Source: Nitrospirota bacterium
Lineage (GTDB): Bacteria; Nitrospirota; JACRHJ01
Reading direction: 5' to 3'
Length of the DNA stretch: 29,598 nt
NCBI GenBank assembly: GCA_021815285.1
Contig: JAKAHE010000004.1
Span: forward strand, 1-29,598
Shown piece by piece: positions 15,142-22,330 of the stretch. Every line of letters begins with the position of its first letter. The first letter of the stretch is position 1. The notes below the pieces were generated by a model. It was not told the DNA's origin. It ran no database searches and was given only the letters and a program-made list of their open reading frames with translations. The position numbers and the translations under genes are program-made.

Positions 15142-16107
15142 TTATAGCAGGAAATCAGCCGGATTGACAGGCCCATGACATTTCGTGCATTTTGCCGACC
15201 GGCCCATGGCCTTTGTCACCCTCCATGTGTGCGGCCTGTGGCAGTCGAGGCATTTCAGCCCCATGCCAAGGTGCAGGGCGTGTTTCCCGGTGTGAGGCAC
15301 GGTGCCGTGGCAGGCCATGCAGTCCTTCTCCACCACGGGCATGAGCTGACTGTGCGGCTTGTGGCACTGGTAGCAGTTGAACCTCATCGGCCCGTCGTCC
15401 GGGAAGGTTGTTAGGCTCGAGGCTATTGCAATTTCCTCCGCCGAGGGATGGAAATGCCTTGTATCCACAGTCTTCGGCATGGCGGCAATCCGCGCCCTCT
15501 GCCTTGCGTCTCCGTGGCATCTAAGGCACTTGTTGCGCGTGGGCAGCAGGTTACTCGACTCGTCCGTATGGCATGCGAGACATGCGAAGTCCTCCATGCC
15601 GTGCACCTTCGCGTTTTTCGGATGACACTTCACGCAGAACCTGGGCTCCACGGAAAACTCGTGCAGCCTGTAGCCGTGGCAGCCCGAACACTGGATCTTG
15701 CCCTCGAAGAAGTGCCTTGCGTGGATGGGAGAATCGCTTACGTTGCGGGCATTCGGGTACATGGGGTCTGTCTCCCAGTGGCATTTCACGCAGTATTTCC
15801 AGGGAACGAGGACCTTGCCGTGTGTCGGCGGTATTGTCCTGGGGTTGTGCAGGACAAGGGAGACGAGAAGCTTGTTCTGTTCCATAAGGGAGAGGTGATG
15901 GCATTGATGGCAGTTTACGCCCTTGTGCTCGGATATGGACCACTTGTCGAAGGCCGTCTTCATGAGATGACAGCCCATGCAGAAGTTCGGGTTGTTTTCC
16001 TTGTAGTCCCAGAGCGCGTAGGCTCCGTAACCGGACGCGGAAATGAGGACAATGACAATAACAAAAATCCAGGCCAACGACCGCGCGGTCATGCCGTTCC
16101 TGAACAT
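15142..16107 (-). CDS. membrane-anchored undecaheme cytochrome c (NapC/NirT-type N-terminus)
   Basis: 321 residues with eleven CxxCH heme-binding motifs, from CMGCH at residues 43-47 to CTKCH near the C-terminus. An uncleaved N-terminal anchor (LAWIFVIVIVLISASGYGAY) followed by NPNFCMGCHLMKTAF resembles NapC/NirT/NrfH quinol dehydrogenases, which take electrons from menaquinol and pass them to periplasmic partners. Those proteins have four or five hemes; this one continues with a long multiheme extension, so it may combine quinol oxidation with a heme wire. The start has a GGAGGTGG ribosome binding site. It lies 25 bases after hemL, so heme precursor synthesis and heme use are encoded together. 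The terminal electron acceptor is not indicated. Confidence 0.93.
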   Translation of the reverse strand: MFRNGMTARSLAWIFVIVIVLISASGYGAYALWDYKENNPNFCMGCHLMKTAFDKWSISEHKGVNCHQCHHLSLMEQNKLLVSLVLHNPRTIPPTHGKVLVPWKYCVKCHWETDPMYPNARNVSDSPIHARHFFEGKIQCSGCHGYRLHEFSVEPRFCVKCHPKNAKVHGMEDFACLACHTDESSNLLPTRNKCLRCHGDARQRARIAAMPKTVDTRHFHPSAEEIAIASSLTTFPDDGPMRFNCYQCHKPHSQLMPVVEKDCMACHGTVPHTGKHALHLGMGLKCLDCHRPHTWRVTKAMGRSAKCTKCHGPVNPADFLL

Positions 16108-16132
16108 CGCTCCACCTCCCCCGGACGTGGCT

Positions 16133-17416
16133 TCAGATGTTTTTCAACGCCGCTCTCGCGGCTCTTGCCGTCCTCCTTATGTCGGAATCGCTATGGGACA
16201 GGGACATGAAGGCCGCCTCGAACTGCGACGGCGCCATGCTTACCCCGCCTTCGAGCATACCCCTAAAAAATTTTGAAAACTTTACAGTGTCAGAAGACTT
16301 CGCGTCCGTATAGTTCCCGACCTTCCTGCCTGTAAAGAAGACCGTGAACATGGAACCGACACGGTTAAAACTCGCATTTACGCCCGCTTTTTTAAACTCT
16401 TCTTTCAATAAATCGGTCAAAAGCGCGCTCTTTCTCTCCAGTTCCCCGTATACACCAGGCTGCCTGAGAAGTTTCAGCGTCTCTATGCCGGCAATCATGG
16501 CAAGTGGATTGCCGGAAAGAGTCCCGGCCTGATACACGGGGCCGTCCGGCGAAATGTTCTTCATTATCTCCGCCCTGCCGCCGTATGCGCCGACGGGAAG
16601 CCCCCCACCGATTACCTTGCCCAGGCAGGTGATGTCCGGTTTTACCCTGTAGAGCGACTGTGCGCCGCCGTATGCGACACGGAAGCCGGTCATCACCTCG
16701 TCGAGTATCAGGAGCGCGCCGTGGTCGTCGCATAGCTTCCGAAGGCCGGGGAGGAACTCGTCCACGGGCGGCACGCAGCCCATGTTGCCCGCCACCGGCT
16801 CGACAATCACGCAGGCTATGTTTCTGCCGTCCTTCTCGAATATTTTTTTGACGGCTGCAAGGTCGTTATACGGGCAGGTGATGGTAAGGCCCGCAAGGGC
16901 CGCCGGCACCCCTGGGGAGTCCGGAACGCCGAATGTCGCCGCGCCGCTTCCGGCCTTCACAAGCAGGCTGTCCGCATGACCGTGGTAGCCGCCTTCAAAT
17001 TTTATTATTTTATCCCGCCCGGTAAACCCCCGCGCAAGCCGTATGGCGGACATGGTCGCCTCAGTACCGGAACTCACCATCCGGACCATCTCGATAGACT
17101 TCACCGCGTCTTTTACCATCCTTGCAAGCTCTACTTCAAGGCCGGTCGGCGCGCCGTAGCTCGTGCCGCGCGAAACCGCGCTTTTCAGGGCCTTTACGAC
17201 CGTCGGGTGCGCGTGGCCCAGGATCATCGGCCCCCAGGACAGGACGTAGTCAATATATGCGTTGCCGTCCACATCGAATATCTTTGATCCCTTAGCCCTA
17301 TCGACAAAAAACGGCTCCGTCCCGACGCTCCTGAACGCCCTGACGGGCGAATTTACGCCTCCCGGTATAAGTTTCCTTGCCTGCCTGAAAAGCGATGCGG
17401 ATTTCCTGTTCGGCAC
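16133..17416 (-). CDS. hemL: glutamate-1-semialdehyde 2,1-aminomutase
   Basis: 427 residues, full length. PLP-dependent enzyme converting glutamate 1-semialdehyde to 5-aminolevulinate, the C5 route to heme. Family motifs: GGVNSPVRAF near the N-terminus, WGPMILGHAHP, VRMVSSGTEATMSAIRLARG, KFEGGYHGHADSLLVKAGSG, LILDEVMTGFR and the PLP-lysine segment CLGKVIGGGLPVGAYGG. The start codon is GTG at 17416 with AAGGAG 7 bases before it. First gene of a seven-gene minus-strand run ending at 11261; the cytochrome gene follows 25 bases later. A likely promoter is seen upstream. Confidence 0.97.
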   Translation of the reverse strand: MPNRKSASLFRQARKLIPGGVNSPVRAFRSVGTEPFFVDRAKGSKIFDVDGNAYIDYVLSWGPMILGHAHPTVVKALKSAVSRGTSYGAPTGLEVELARMVKDAVKSIEMVRMVSSGTEATMSAIRLARGFTGRDKIIKFEGGYHGHADSLLVKAGSGAATFGVPDSPGVPAALAGLTITCPYNDLAAVKKIFEKDGRNIACVIVEPVAGNMGCVPPVDEFLPGLRKLCDDHGALLILDEVMTGFRVAYGGAQSLYRVKPDITCLGKVIGGGLPVGAYGGRAEIMKNISPDGPVYQAGTLSGNPLAMIAGIETLKLLRQPGVYGELERKSALLTDLLKEEFKKAGVNASFNRVGSMFTVFFTGRKVGNYTDAKSSDTVKFSKFFRGMLEGGVSMAPSQFEAAFMSLSHSDSDIRRTARAARAALKNI

Positions 17417-17473
17417 GATAATTCTCCTTGAAATAATTTCCTTGTAATTTATTGTTTAGACTTCATTATGAGC

Positions 17474-17504
17474 ATAATAGCACTTTGACTTGCCGTTATG
17501 TCAA
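17474..17504 (-). promoter_or_regulatory. possible sigma70 promoter for hemL
   Basis: On the minus strand TTGACA (17504-17499), 19-base spacer, TATTAT (17479-17474); the long spacer makes it suboptimal. The start would be near 17467, leaving about 50 bases of leader. The -35 is part of a short inverted repeat (TTGAC..GTCAA, 17485-17504) that could be a regulator site. Confidence 0.4.
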
Positions 17505-17682
17505 GACAAATTACTCTTCAAGACGCGAAACTGTAAAGCGGCGTGAAAAACACCGCCTTTAATGTATTTTTACGCGATATAAAACTATAATTGTGTTAGA
17601 ATTAAAACCAGTTGTTACATTAAAGATTATACCATGAAAATAAAAGAGCCTCATTTTTACAAATCCAGGGGGGAGATTAAAG

Positions 17683-18189
17683 ATGAAGACTCAGGATGTG
17701 CTCGACATTGCAATAAAAATGGAGGAGGAGGGGTACGATTTCTACAAGCAGGCCGAGAGCCGGACAAAGGACAAGTTCGGGAAGGCCATGTTTTCCTTCC
17801 TGGCCGAGTATGAGGTGCATCACAAGGCCCTGCTTGAACGCCTGAAAAAGAATATCCTGCCCGTTGCAGCCGACCTCGACATTCCACTCCCTAAAGAGAG
17901 GCTCAAGTCCGTCTTTGCCGAGGCAAAGAAGAACATCGGTGAGCACGTGCCTCCCACGGCGGACGACATAAAGGCCCTGAACTTCGGCATGGAGAAGGAA
18001 AAGGAGAGCTTCCGGATGTACGATAGCGCGGCAAAGGACGCCGAAAACGCCGCCGTGAAGGCCATGTTTCTGCGCATGGCCGCAGAAGAAGAGGAACATT
18101 ACGACATCCTGGAGAAGAGCCGCTATTACCTGGAGGAGTTCGCCAACTGGAGCCTCTGGGTCGAGGGAGGGCCGATAGAAGGGGGCTGA
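17683..18189 (+). CDS. rubrerythrin-like ferritin-family protein (no rubredoxin domain)
   Basis: 168-residue four-helix protein of the ferritin-like superfamily. Helix motifs IKMEEEGYDFYKQ, FLAEYEVHHKALLE, GMEKEKESFRMY and RMAAEEEEHYDILE carry the Glu and His residues expected to bind a diiron centre, as in rubrerythrin. The C-terminal rubredoxin domain with two CxxC pairs is absent, so electrons for peroxide reduction must come from elsewhere, or the protein works in iron handling. The tail WSLWVEGGPIEGG is typical of this subgroup. An AGGGGGGAG ribosome binding site precedes the ATG. It stands alone, with 265 bases of AT-rich sequence upstream (including TATAAT at 17586-17591 without a convincing -35). 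Confidence 0.88.
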   Translation: MKTQDVLDIAIKMEEEGYDFYKQAESRTKDKFGKAMFSFLAEYEVHHKALLERLKKNILPVAADLDIPLPKERLKSVFAEAKKNIGEHVPPTADDIKALNFGMEKEKESFRMYDSAAKDAENAAVKAMFLRMAAEEEEHYDILEKSRYYLEEFANWSLWVEGGPIEGG

Positions 18190-18265
18190 TGCCCCTGGAG
18201 GACCTGCCATAACATAATATTATAAAGCTATAAAAAAAACCTTTCCCGACCGTTAAATTTTTGCC

Positions 18266-18294
18266 TTGACTTTGCCTGCCGTTTTGTTCATTAT
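18266..18294 (+). promoter_or_regulatory. possible sigma70 promoter for the cytochrome/FeS/NrfD operon
   Basis: TTGACT (18266-18271), 17-base spacer, CATTAT (18289-18294). The start would be near 18301, giving a leader of about 110 bases that includes a small CCCAT/ATGGG hairpin and ends with AAGGAG 7 bases before the ATG at 18413. Nothing else is recognised in the 223-base gap after the rubrerythrin gene. Confidence 0.45.
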
Positions 18295-18412
18295 CATTGC
18301 GCCTCAAGCTGTGCAGGATTCCGATTTGGTTGAGTCTTATTTCGTCAATGCCCATATGAATGGGTTGTATGGGTCCCGGAGTTAAACCAAAACAGTTTCA
18401 AGGAGTGCGGGA

Positions 18413-18889
18413 ATGAGTCATGTATGGCGGCCTCTCTGGGTGGTGATAGTCCTCGTAGCCGGGGTTCTCACCTTCAGGCATTTTTACGTCCCGAAGGATT
18501 TCGGGATACAGGAACAGGGCTACATGTACGGTTTCCATCGTCTGAGCAACGAGCAGGACTGGATTAATTTCCCCATCAGCTACAAGTTTTCCAAGGACGA
18601 CAGCTACTGCCAGCAGTGCCATCCAGGCCACGTCAAGAGCCTGCTCGCCTCGCCTCACGCCATAATCCCCTGCGAGGATTGCCACGGTCCGGCTCTGAAC
18701 CACCCGGACAACCCGCCCAAGCTCCAGATAGACAAGAGGAGGGCGCTCTGCCTGCGGTGTCATGCGAATCTTCCGTATCCGGGGGCCGGCAGGAATGTCA
18801 TGCCGGGCATAGACCCACTGACGCACAACCCGGGACAGGAGTGCGTGGAGTGCCACAACCCTCATAACGTGATGGAGGGACTTCAATAA
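18413..18889 (+). CDS. membrane-anchored tetraheme cytochrome c subunit
   Basis: 158 residues. One N-terminal transmembrane anchor (LWVVIVLVAGVLTF), then a periplasmic domain with four CxxCH motifs: CQQCH, CEDCH, CLRCH and CVECH. It is the first gene of a three-gene operon with a Tat-exported ferredoxin and an NrfD-like membrane protein. The same composition (cytochrome c, four-cluster FeS protein, NrfD) is known in quinol oxidoreductase complexes such as Geobacter Cbc4, and in parts of Qrc and Dsr complexes. It probably takes electrons from the FeS subunit and passes them to soluble periplasmic cytochromes, or the reverse. Its stop overlaps the next ATG by one base (TAATG). Confidence 0.9.
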   Translation: MSHVWRPLWVVIVLVAGVLTFRHFYVPKDFGIQEQGYMYGFHRLSNEQDWINFPISYKFSKDDSYCQQCHPGHVKSLLASPHAIIPCEDCHGPALNHPDNPPKLQIDKRRALCLRCHANLPYPGAGRNVMPGIDPLTHNPGQECVECHNPHNVMEGLQ

Positions 18890-19662
18890 TGGAAAGAAGG
18901 GATTTCATCAAGAGCGCTATTGTCGTGGTGGCGGGAGCGGCGGTTCCGATGTCGGCCCTGGAACTCATGAACCCTAAGGACGTCCTGGCCGCCAATCCAA
19001 ACCTGAAATGGGCATTCCTCGTCGATACGACGAAGTGCGTGGGATGCGGCATGTGCGTCAAGGCATGCAAGACCGAAAACGACATACCCTGGACGGCCAA
19101 CGTGTCCCGCACCTGGGTTGAACGCTATGTGGTAACCAAGGAAGGAAAGGTCTGGGCCGACTGCCCGAAGCAGGCCAGGGACGGCTTTACTTCTCCCCTG
19201 CTCGACGAGAACGCTGCGGGCAAGATTTCCGTTGACCCCAACGATATAGCCAAAGGGTTTTTCGTGCCGAAGCTCTGCAACCAGTGCGACAACCCGCCCT
19301 GCGCCCAGGTCTGCCCGGTCGGAGCAACTTACAAGACGCCGGACGGCCCGATACTTGTTGACAGAACCTGGTGCATCGGCTGCGGCTACTGCATTCAGTC
19401 CTGCCCCTACGGCGCCAGGTTCTTCCATCCGATTTATCACGTGGCGGACAAGTGCACCTGGTGCTACCACCGCCTCCACCACGGTATGAAGACCGCATGT
19501 GTTGGCGCGTGTCCCTTCGGCGCAAGGCAGATAGGGAACTTAAGGGACCCCAACGACCCGGTCACGTTGGCCGTGTTGGATGGCCGTATTGGCGTCCTCA
19601 AATCCTATTTCGGCACAAAGCCTCAGGCATTCTATATAGGCTTAAGCAAGGAGGTAGATTAG
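18889..19662 (+). CDS. Tat-exported four-cluster [4Fe-4S] ferredoxin subunit (NrfC/PsrB/CbcS type)
   Basis: 257 residues. Starts MERRDFIKSAIVVVAGAAV, a twin-arginine signal (RRDFIK), so it is folded with its clusters and placed on the periplasmic side. Sixteen cysteines in four groups make four cubane sites: CVGCGMCVKACK, CNQCDNPPCAQVCP, CIGCGYCIQSCP and CTWCY with CVGACP. This is the electron-transfer subunit pattern of NrfC, PsrB and DmsB. No molybdopterin catalytic subunit is encoded nearby, so it is expected to relay electrons between the NrfD subunit (quinone side) and the tetraheme cytochrome. The stop is directly followed by the ATG of the NrfD gene. Confidence 0.93.
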   Translation: MERRDFIKSAIVVVAGAAVPMSALELMNPKDVLAANPNLKWAFLVDTTKCVGCGMCVKACKTENDIPWTANVSRTWVERYVVTKEGKVWADCPKQARDGFTSPLLDENAAGKISVDPNDIAKGFFVPKLCNQCDNPPCAQVCPVGATYKTPDGPILVDRTWCIGCGYCIQSCPYGARFFHPIYHVADKCTWCYHRLHHGMKTACVGACPFGARQIGNLRDPNDPVTLAVLDGRIGVLKSYFGTKPQAFYIGLSKEVD

Positions 19663-20925
19663 ATGCTGGTACATGGCGAGATCTGGACGACGAAGGAATA
19701 CTTCGTTTATCCTAATGAATACGTGACATGGGCGATTCAGATTGTCATGTACCCGTACATGACCGGCCTGGTCGCTGGCGCGTTCGTGCTTTCGTCTCTG
19801 TATCACGTCTTCGGCGTGAAGCAGCTTAAGGACATAGCCCGGTTCGCTCTTGTCTTCTCCTTTGCGCTCCTCCCGGTCGCAATGATGCCGCTTATGTTGC
19901 ACCTCCAACAGCCATTCCGGGGCATAGAAGTCATGATGACTCCGCACTTCACCTCCGCCATCGCGGCGTTCGGCATAGTCTTCTCGACATATGCCACCAT
20001 TGTGGCCACGGAGATATGGTTTGTCTACAGGAAATATTTCGTGGAAACCGCCACGGCCCTTAAGAACAAGCCGGACAAGGGAATGATCGACAGTATCCGT
20101 CAGCTTATATTTAGCGCCCTTACCCTTGGCGCGTGGGACATAAGCCATGAGGCGCTTGAAAAAGACCATAAGGCTATAAGCATCATGGCTGGCATAGGCA
20201 TACCGGTCGCCTGCTTCCTTCACGGCTACGCCGGCTTTATCTTCGGCTCCGTCAAGGCGAACGCGCTCTGGATGACGCCGTTGATGCCGGTCATATTCAT
20301 AATGTCCGCCGTAGTCTCAGGTATCGCGCTATGCCTGCTCGTCTATACCGTAGTCATGGAGATGCGCAAGAGGATGGCGAAGCTCAAGAAGCCGGGATCC
20401 TACGGCTATCAGGACCTGAAGCACATAAGGGGCGTGGAAGACCACGAAGTAAAGCTCACCGCTAAATTCCTTATGATATTCATGATATTGGCCATCACCC
20501 TGGAACTTCTCGACCTGGTCTTCAGGGGATACACCGCGATGAAGTCCTGGGATGCGCTCCGGGCGGTAATTTATCAGAGGGATGCCTTCAAGGTCTTCGT
20601 CCTCCAGTACACCATCGGCAACGTCCTGCCCTTCATAATGCTGCTTTGGCCGCGCATAACGGTCAAACGGGCGGCGATAGCGTCGGTCTTCGTCCTGTTC
20701 GGCGTGTTCATGATGAGGTGGAATGTCGTTATCGGTGGCCAGGCGTTCTCATCTACCTTCCACGGCTTCATGGAATACCACTTCCCCTGGGTCCCGGTCA
20801 ATGCCGAGACGTTCAAGGAAGGCTGGCCCGGAGTTCTTATGGTTGCGGTTACACCGTTTATTCTCTTCTTCATACTGAATAAATTCGTGCCTGTGTTCCT
20901 CGTGGAGAAAGAGAAAGAGGTCTGA
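19663..20925 (+). CDS. NrfD/PsrC-like integral membrane quinone-interacting subunit
   Basis: 420 residues, mainly hydrophobic, with about ten predicted membrane spans (for example IVMYPYMTGLVAGAFVLSSL, FALVFSFALLPVAMMPLMLH, IAAFGIVFSTYATIVATEIW and VMLASIFM-like segments later, ending FILFFILNKFVPVFLV). This is the NrfD (PsrC/DmsC-like) family, which binds quinone in the membrane and may couple electron transfer to proton movement. It has the long form typical of the Qrc/Cbc/Act type rather than the 8-span minimal form. Last gene of the operon; a strong terminator follows 45 bases later. Confidence 0.92.
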   Translation: MLVHGEIWTTKEYFVYPNEYVTWAIQIVMYPYMTGLVAGAFVLSSLYHVFGVKQLKDIARFALVFSFALLPVAMMPLMLHLQQPFRGIEVMMTPHFTSAIAAFGIVFSTYATIVATEIWFVYRKYFVETATALKNKPDKGMIDSIRQLIFSALTLGAWDISHEALEKDHKAISIMAGIGIPVACFLHGYAGFIFGSVKANALWMTPLMPVIFIMSAVVSGIALCLLVYTVVMEMRKRMAKLKKPGSYGYQDLKHIRGVEDHEVKLTAKFLMIFMILAITLELLDLVFRGYTAMKSWDALRAVIYQRDAFKVFVLQYTIGNVLPFIMLLWPRITVKRAAIASVFVLFGVFMMRWNVVIGGQAFSSTFHGFMEYHFPWVPVNAETFKEGWPGVLMVAVTPFILFFILNKFVPVFLVEKEKEV

Positions 20926-20969
20926 TTCCCGATTTGCTTGCAATATCGCTGAAATTAAAATAGAATAAT

Positions 20970-21000
20970 AGCCCGGCGGATAATCTCGCCGGGCTTTTTT
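20970..21000 (+). terminator. intrinsic terminator after the NrfD operon
   Basis: AGCCCGGCG (20970-20978), loop GATAATCT, CGCCGGGCT (20987-20995), then a run of six T. Perfect 9-bp GC-rich stem with T tail. Confidence 0.95.
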
Positions 21001-21023
21001 ATTGCTACTCAGGAGATGGTTTT

Positions 21024-21758
21024 ATGGAACCCCAAAGACCCCCTTACGAAAAAAACAATGGAGATTTCCTGACGAAAGAGCAGTTCCTCGTTGACGAGCT
21101 TAAAGTCGGTGACACCTGGCGGATGTTCCGGATAATGTCGGAGTTCGTCGAGGGCTTCGAGCAGATGCACGGCGTCGGCCCGGCGGTAACCGTCTTCGGC
21201 TCCGCCCGTTCGAAGTCTACAGACCTGCGCTATCAGACCGCCCGCCGCCTGGGCAAGATAATGGCGGAAAAAGGCATTACCGTCATAACCGGAGGCGGCC
21301 CCGGCATCATGGAGGCGGCAAACAGGGGCGCGTTCGAGTCCGGCGGCAAGTCCATCGGGCTTAATATCGAGCTTCCGCTTGAGCAGGAGCACAACCCTTA
21401 TCTCACGAAGGCAGTGCAGTTCAGGCACTTCTTCATCCGCAAGGTCATGCTGGTAAAATATTCATTCGGCTTTATCATCTTTCCCGGAGGCTTCGGCACG
21501 ATGGACGAGTGTTTCGAGGCCCTGACGCTTATCCAGACCATGAAAATACGCCCCTTCCCGGTAATCATGGTGGACAGGAAATTCTGGTCTGGCCTGTGGG
21601 GCTGGGTCTCAGATAATCTCCTCAGGGAAGGTACAATTAGCCCGGGAGACCTGGAGCTTATCACGTTCCTCGACGAGCCGGAGGAGATAGCGGACAGGAT
21701 AACCGAGTTCGTCGAGCGCGGCACAATCGAGGGCAAGCGCCCCTGGGCCGGGCGTTGA
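21024..21758 (+). CDS. LOG-family (TIGR00730-type) nucleotide phosphoribohydrolase
   Basis: 244 residues, Rossmann fold. The family motifs are ITGGGPGIMEAANRGA and the catalytic FPGGFGTMDECFE, with VFGSARS at the first strand. LOG proteins release the base from nucleoside 5'-monophosphates (cytokinin activation in plants); bacterial members act on AMP-like nucleotides or are of unknown role. The N-terminal 45 residues are an extra helical region common in the bacterial long type. CAGGAG lies 8 bases before the ATG, immediately after the terminator of the previous operon. A cupin gene follows after 33 bases. Confidence 0.9.
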   Translation: MEPQRPPYEKNNGDFLTKEQFLVDELKVGDTWRMFRIMSEFVEGFEQMHGVGPAVTVFGSARSKSTDLRYQTARRLGKIMAEKGITVITGGGPGIMEAANRGAFESGGKSIGLNIELPLEQEHNPYLTKAVQFRHFFIRKVMLVKYSFGFIIFPGGFGTMDECFEALTLIQTMKIRPFPVIMVDRKFWSGLWGWVSDNLLREGTISPGDLELITFLDEPEEIADRITEFVERGTIEGKRPWAGR

Positions 21759-21791
21759 GCCGGCGGGACACAGGTAGTCGGTGGAGAGACA

Positions 21792-22268
21792 ATGAGTAAG
21801 AGTCGTCTGCATAAATTCAATCCGAACTATACATGGACGGAAATTGCAAAAGAGGTGTATAAGCAGGGCGAAGCCGGTCAACCGGCTTTTTGCGGCATAG
21901 ACCGGCAGACGCTCATCGGCCTGAAAGGCGAGAGCGCAAAGTTTCACGTCCGGTATTTCGAGGTCGAGCCGGGCGGGCACAGCAGTCTTGAGAAGCACGA
22001 GCACGAGCACGCCGTGATTTGCGTCCGAGGCGCTGGCCGCGCGCTCGCCGGGGACAAGGTCTTTGACGTCGGCTTCATGGACGCGCTATACGTCGCCCCG
22101 AACGAGCCGCACCAGCTTATAAATCCCGGCACCGAGCCCTTCGGCTTCATCTGCATCGTGGACGCCGAAAGAGACAGACCGAAAGAGCTATCAAAGGACG
22201 AATTGAAATCCCTTGATGAATCCGAAGAGACCAGGGGCAAGTTTATCGGGTATATCCAGGGAGATTAG
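21792..22268 (+). CDS. single-domain cupin protein
   Basis: 158 residues with one cupin domain from about 50 to 125. Motif 1 is HSSLEKHEHEHAVICVRGAGR, with the His and Glu ligands for a metal; motif 2 is LYVAPNEPHQLINPG. The C-terminal third (RDRPKELSKDELKSL) is charged and has no known domain. Small cupins bind a metal and act as isomerases, dioxygenases or sensors; nothing selects among these. A GGAGAG site precedes the ATG. It probably shares a transcript with the LOG-family gene before it. Confidence 0.88.
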   Translation: MSKSRLHKFNPNYTWTEIAKEVYKQGEAGQPAFCGIDRQTLIGLKGESAKFHVRYFEVEPGGHSSLEKHEHEHAVICVRGAGRALAGDKVFDVGFMDALYVAPNEPHQLINPGTEPFGFICIVDAERDRPKELSKDELKSLDESEETRGKFIGYIQGD

Positions 22269-22330
22269 CAATGTTAAGACAGGAATCTTTACAGAACGCA
22301 AGGAAATGAAAAATAAAAGCAAAAAATAGA

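Noticed and set aside
15448..16209. 253-residue open frame on the plus strand opposite the 11-heme cytochrome
   Set aside because: The minus strand has eleven CxxCH motifs in frame with a good ribosome binding site; the plus frame has no recognisable features.
17485..17504. TTGAC..GTCAA inverted repeat upstream of hemL as an FNR/CRP-type site
   Set aside because: The spacing between half-sites (10 bases) does not match FNR (TTGAT-N4-ATCAA) or CRP sites; kept only as part of a possible promoter.
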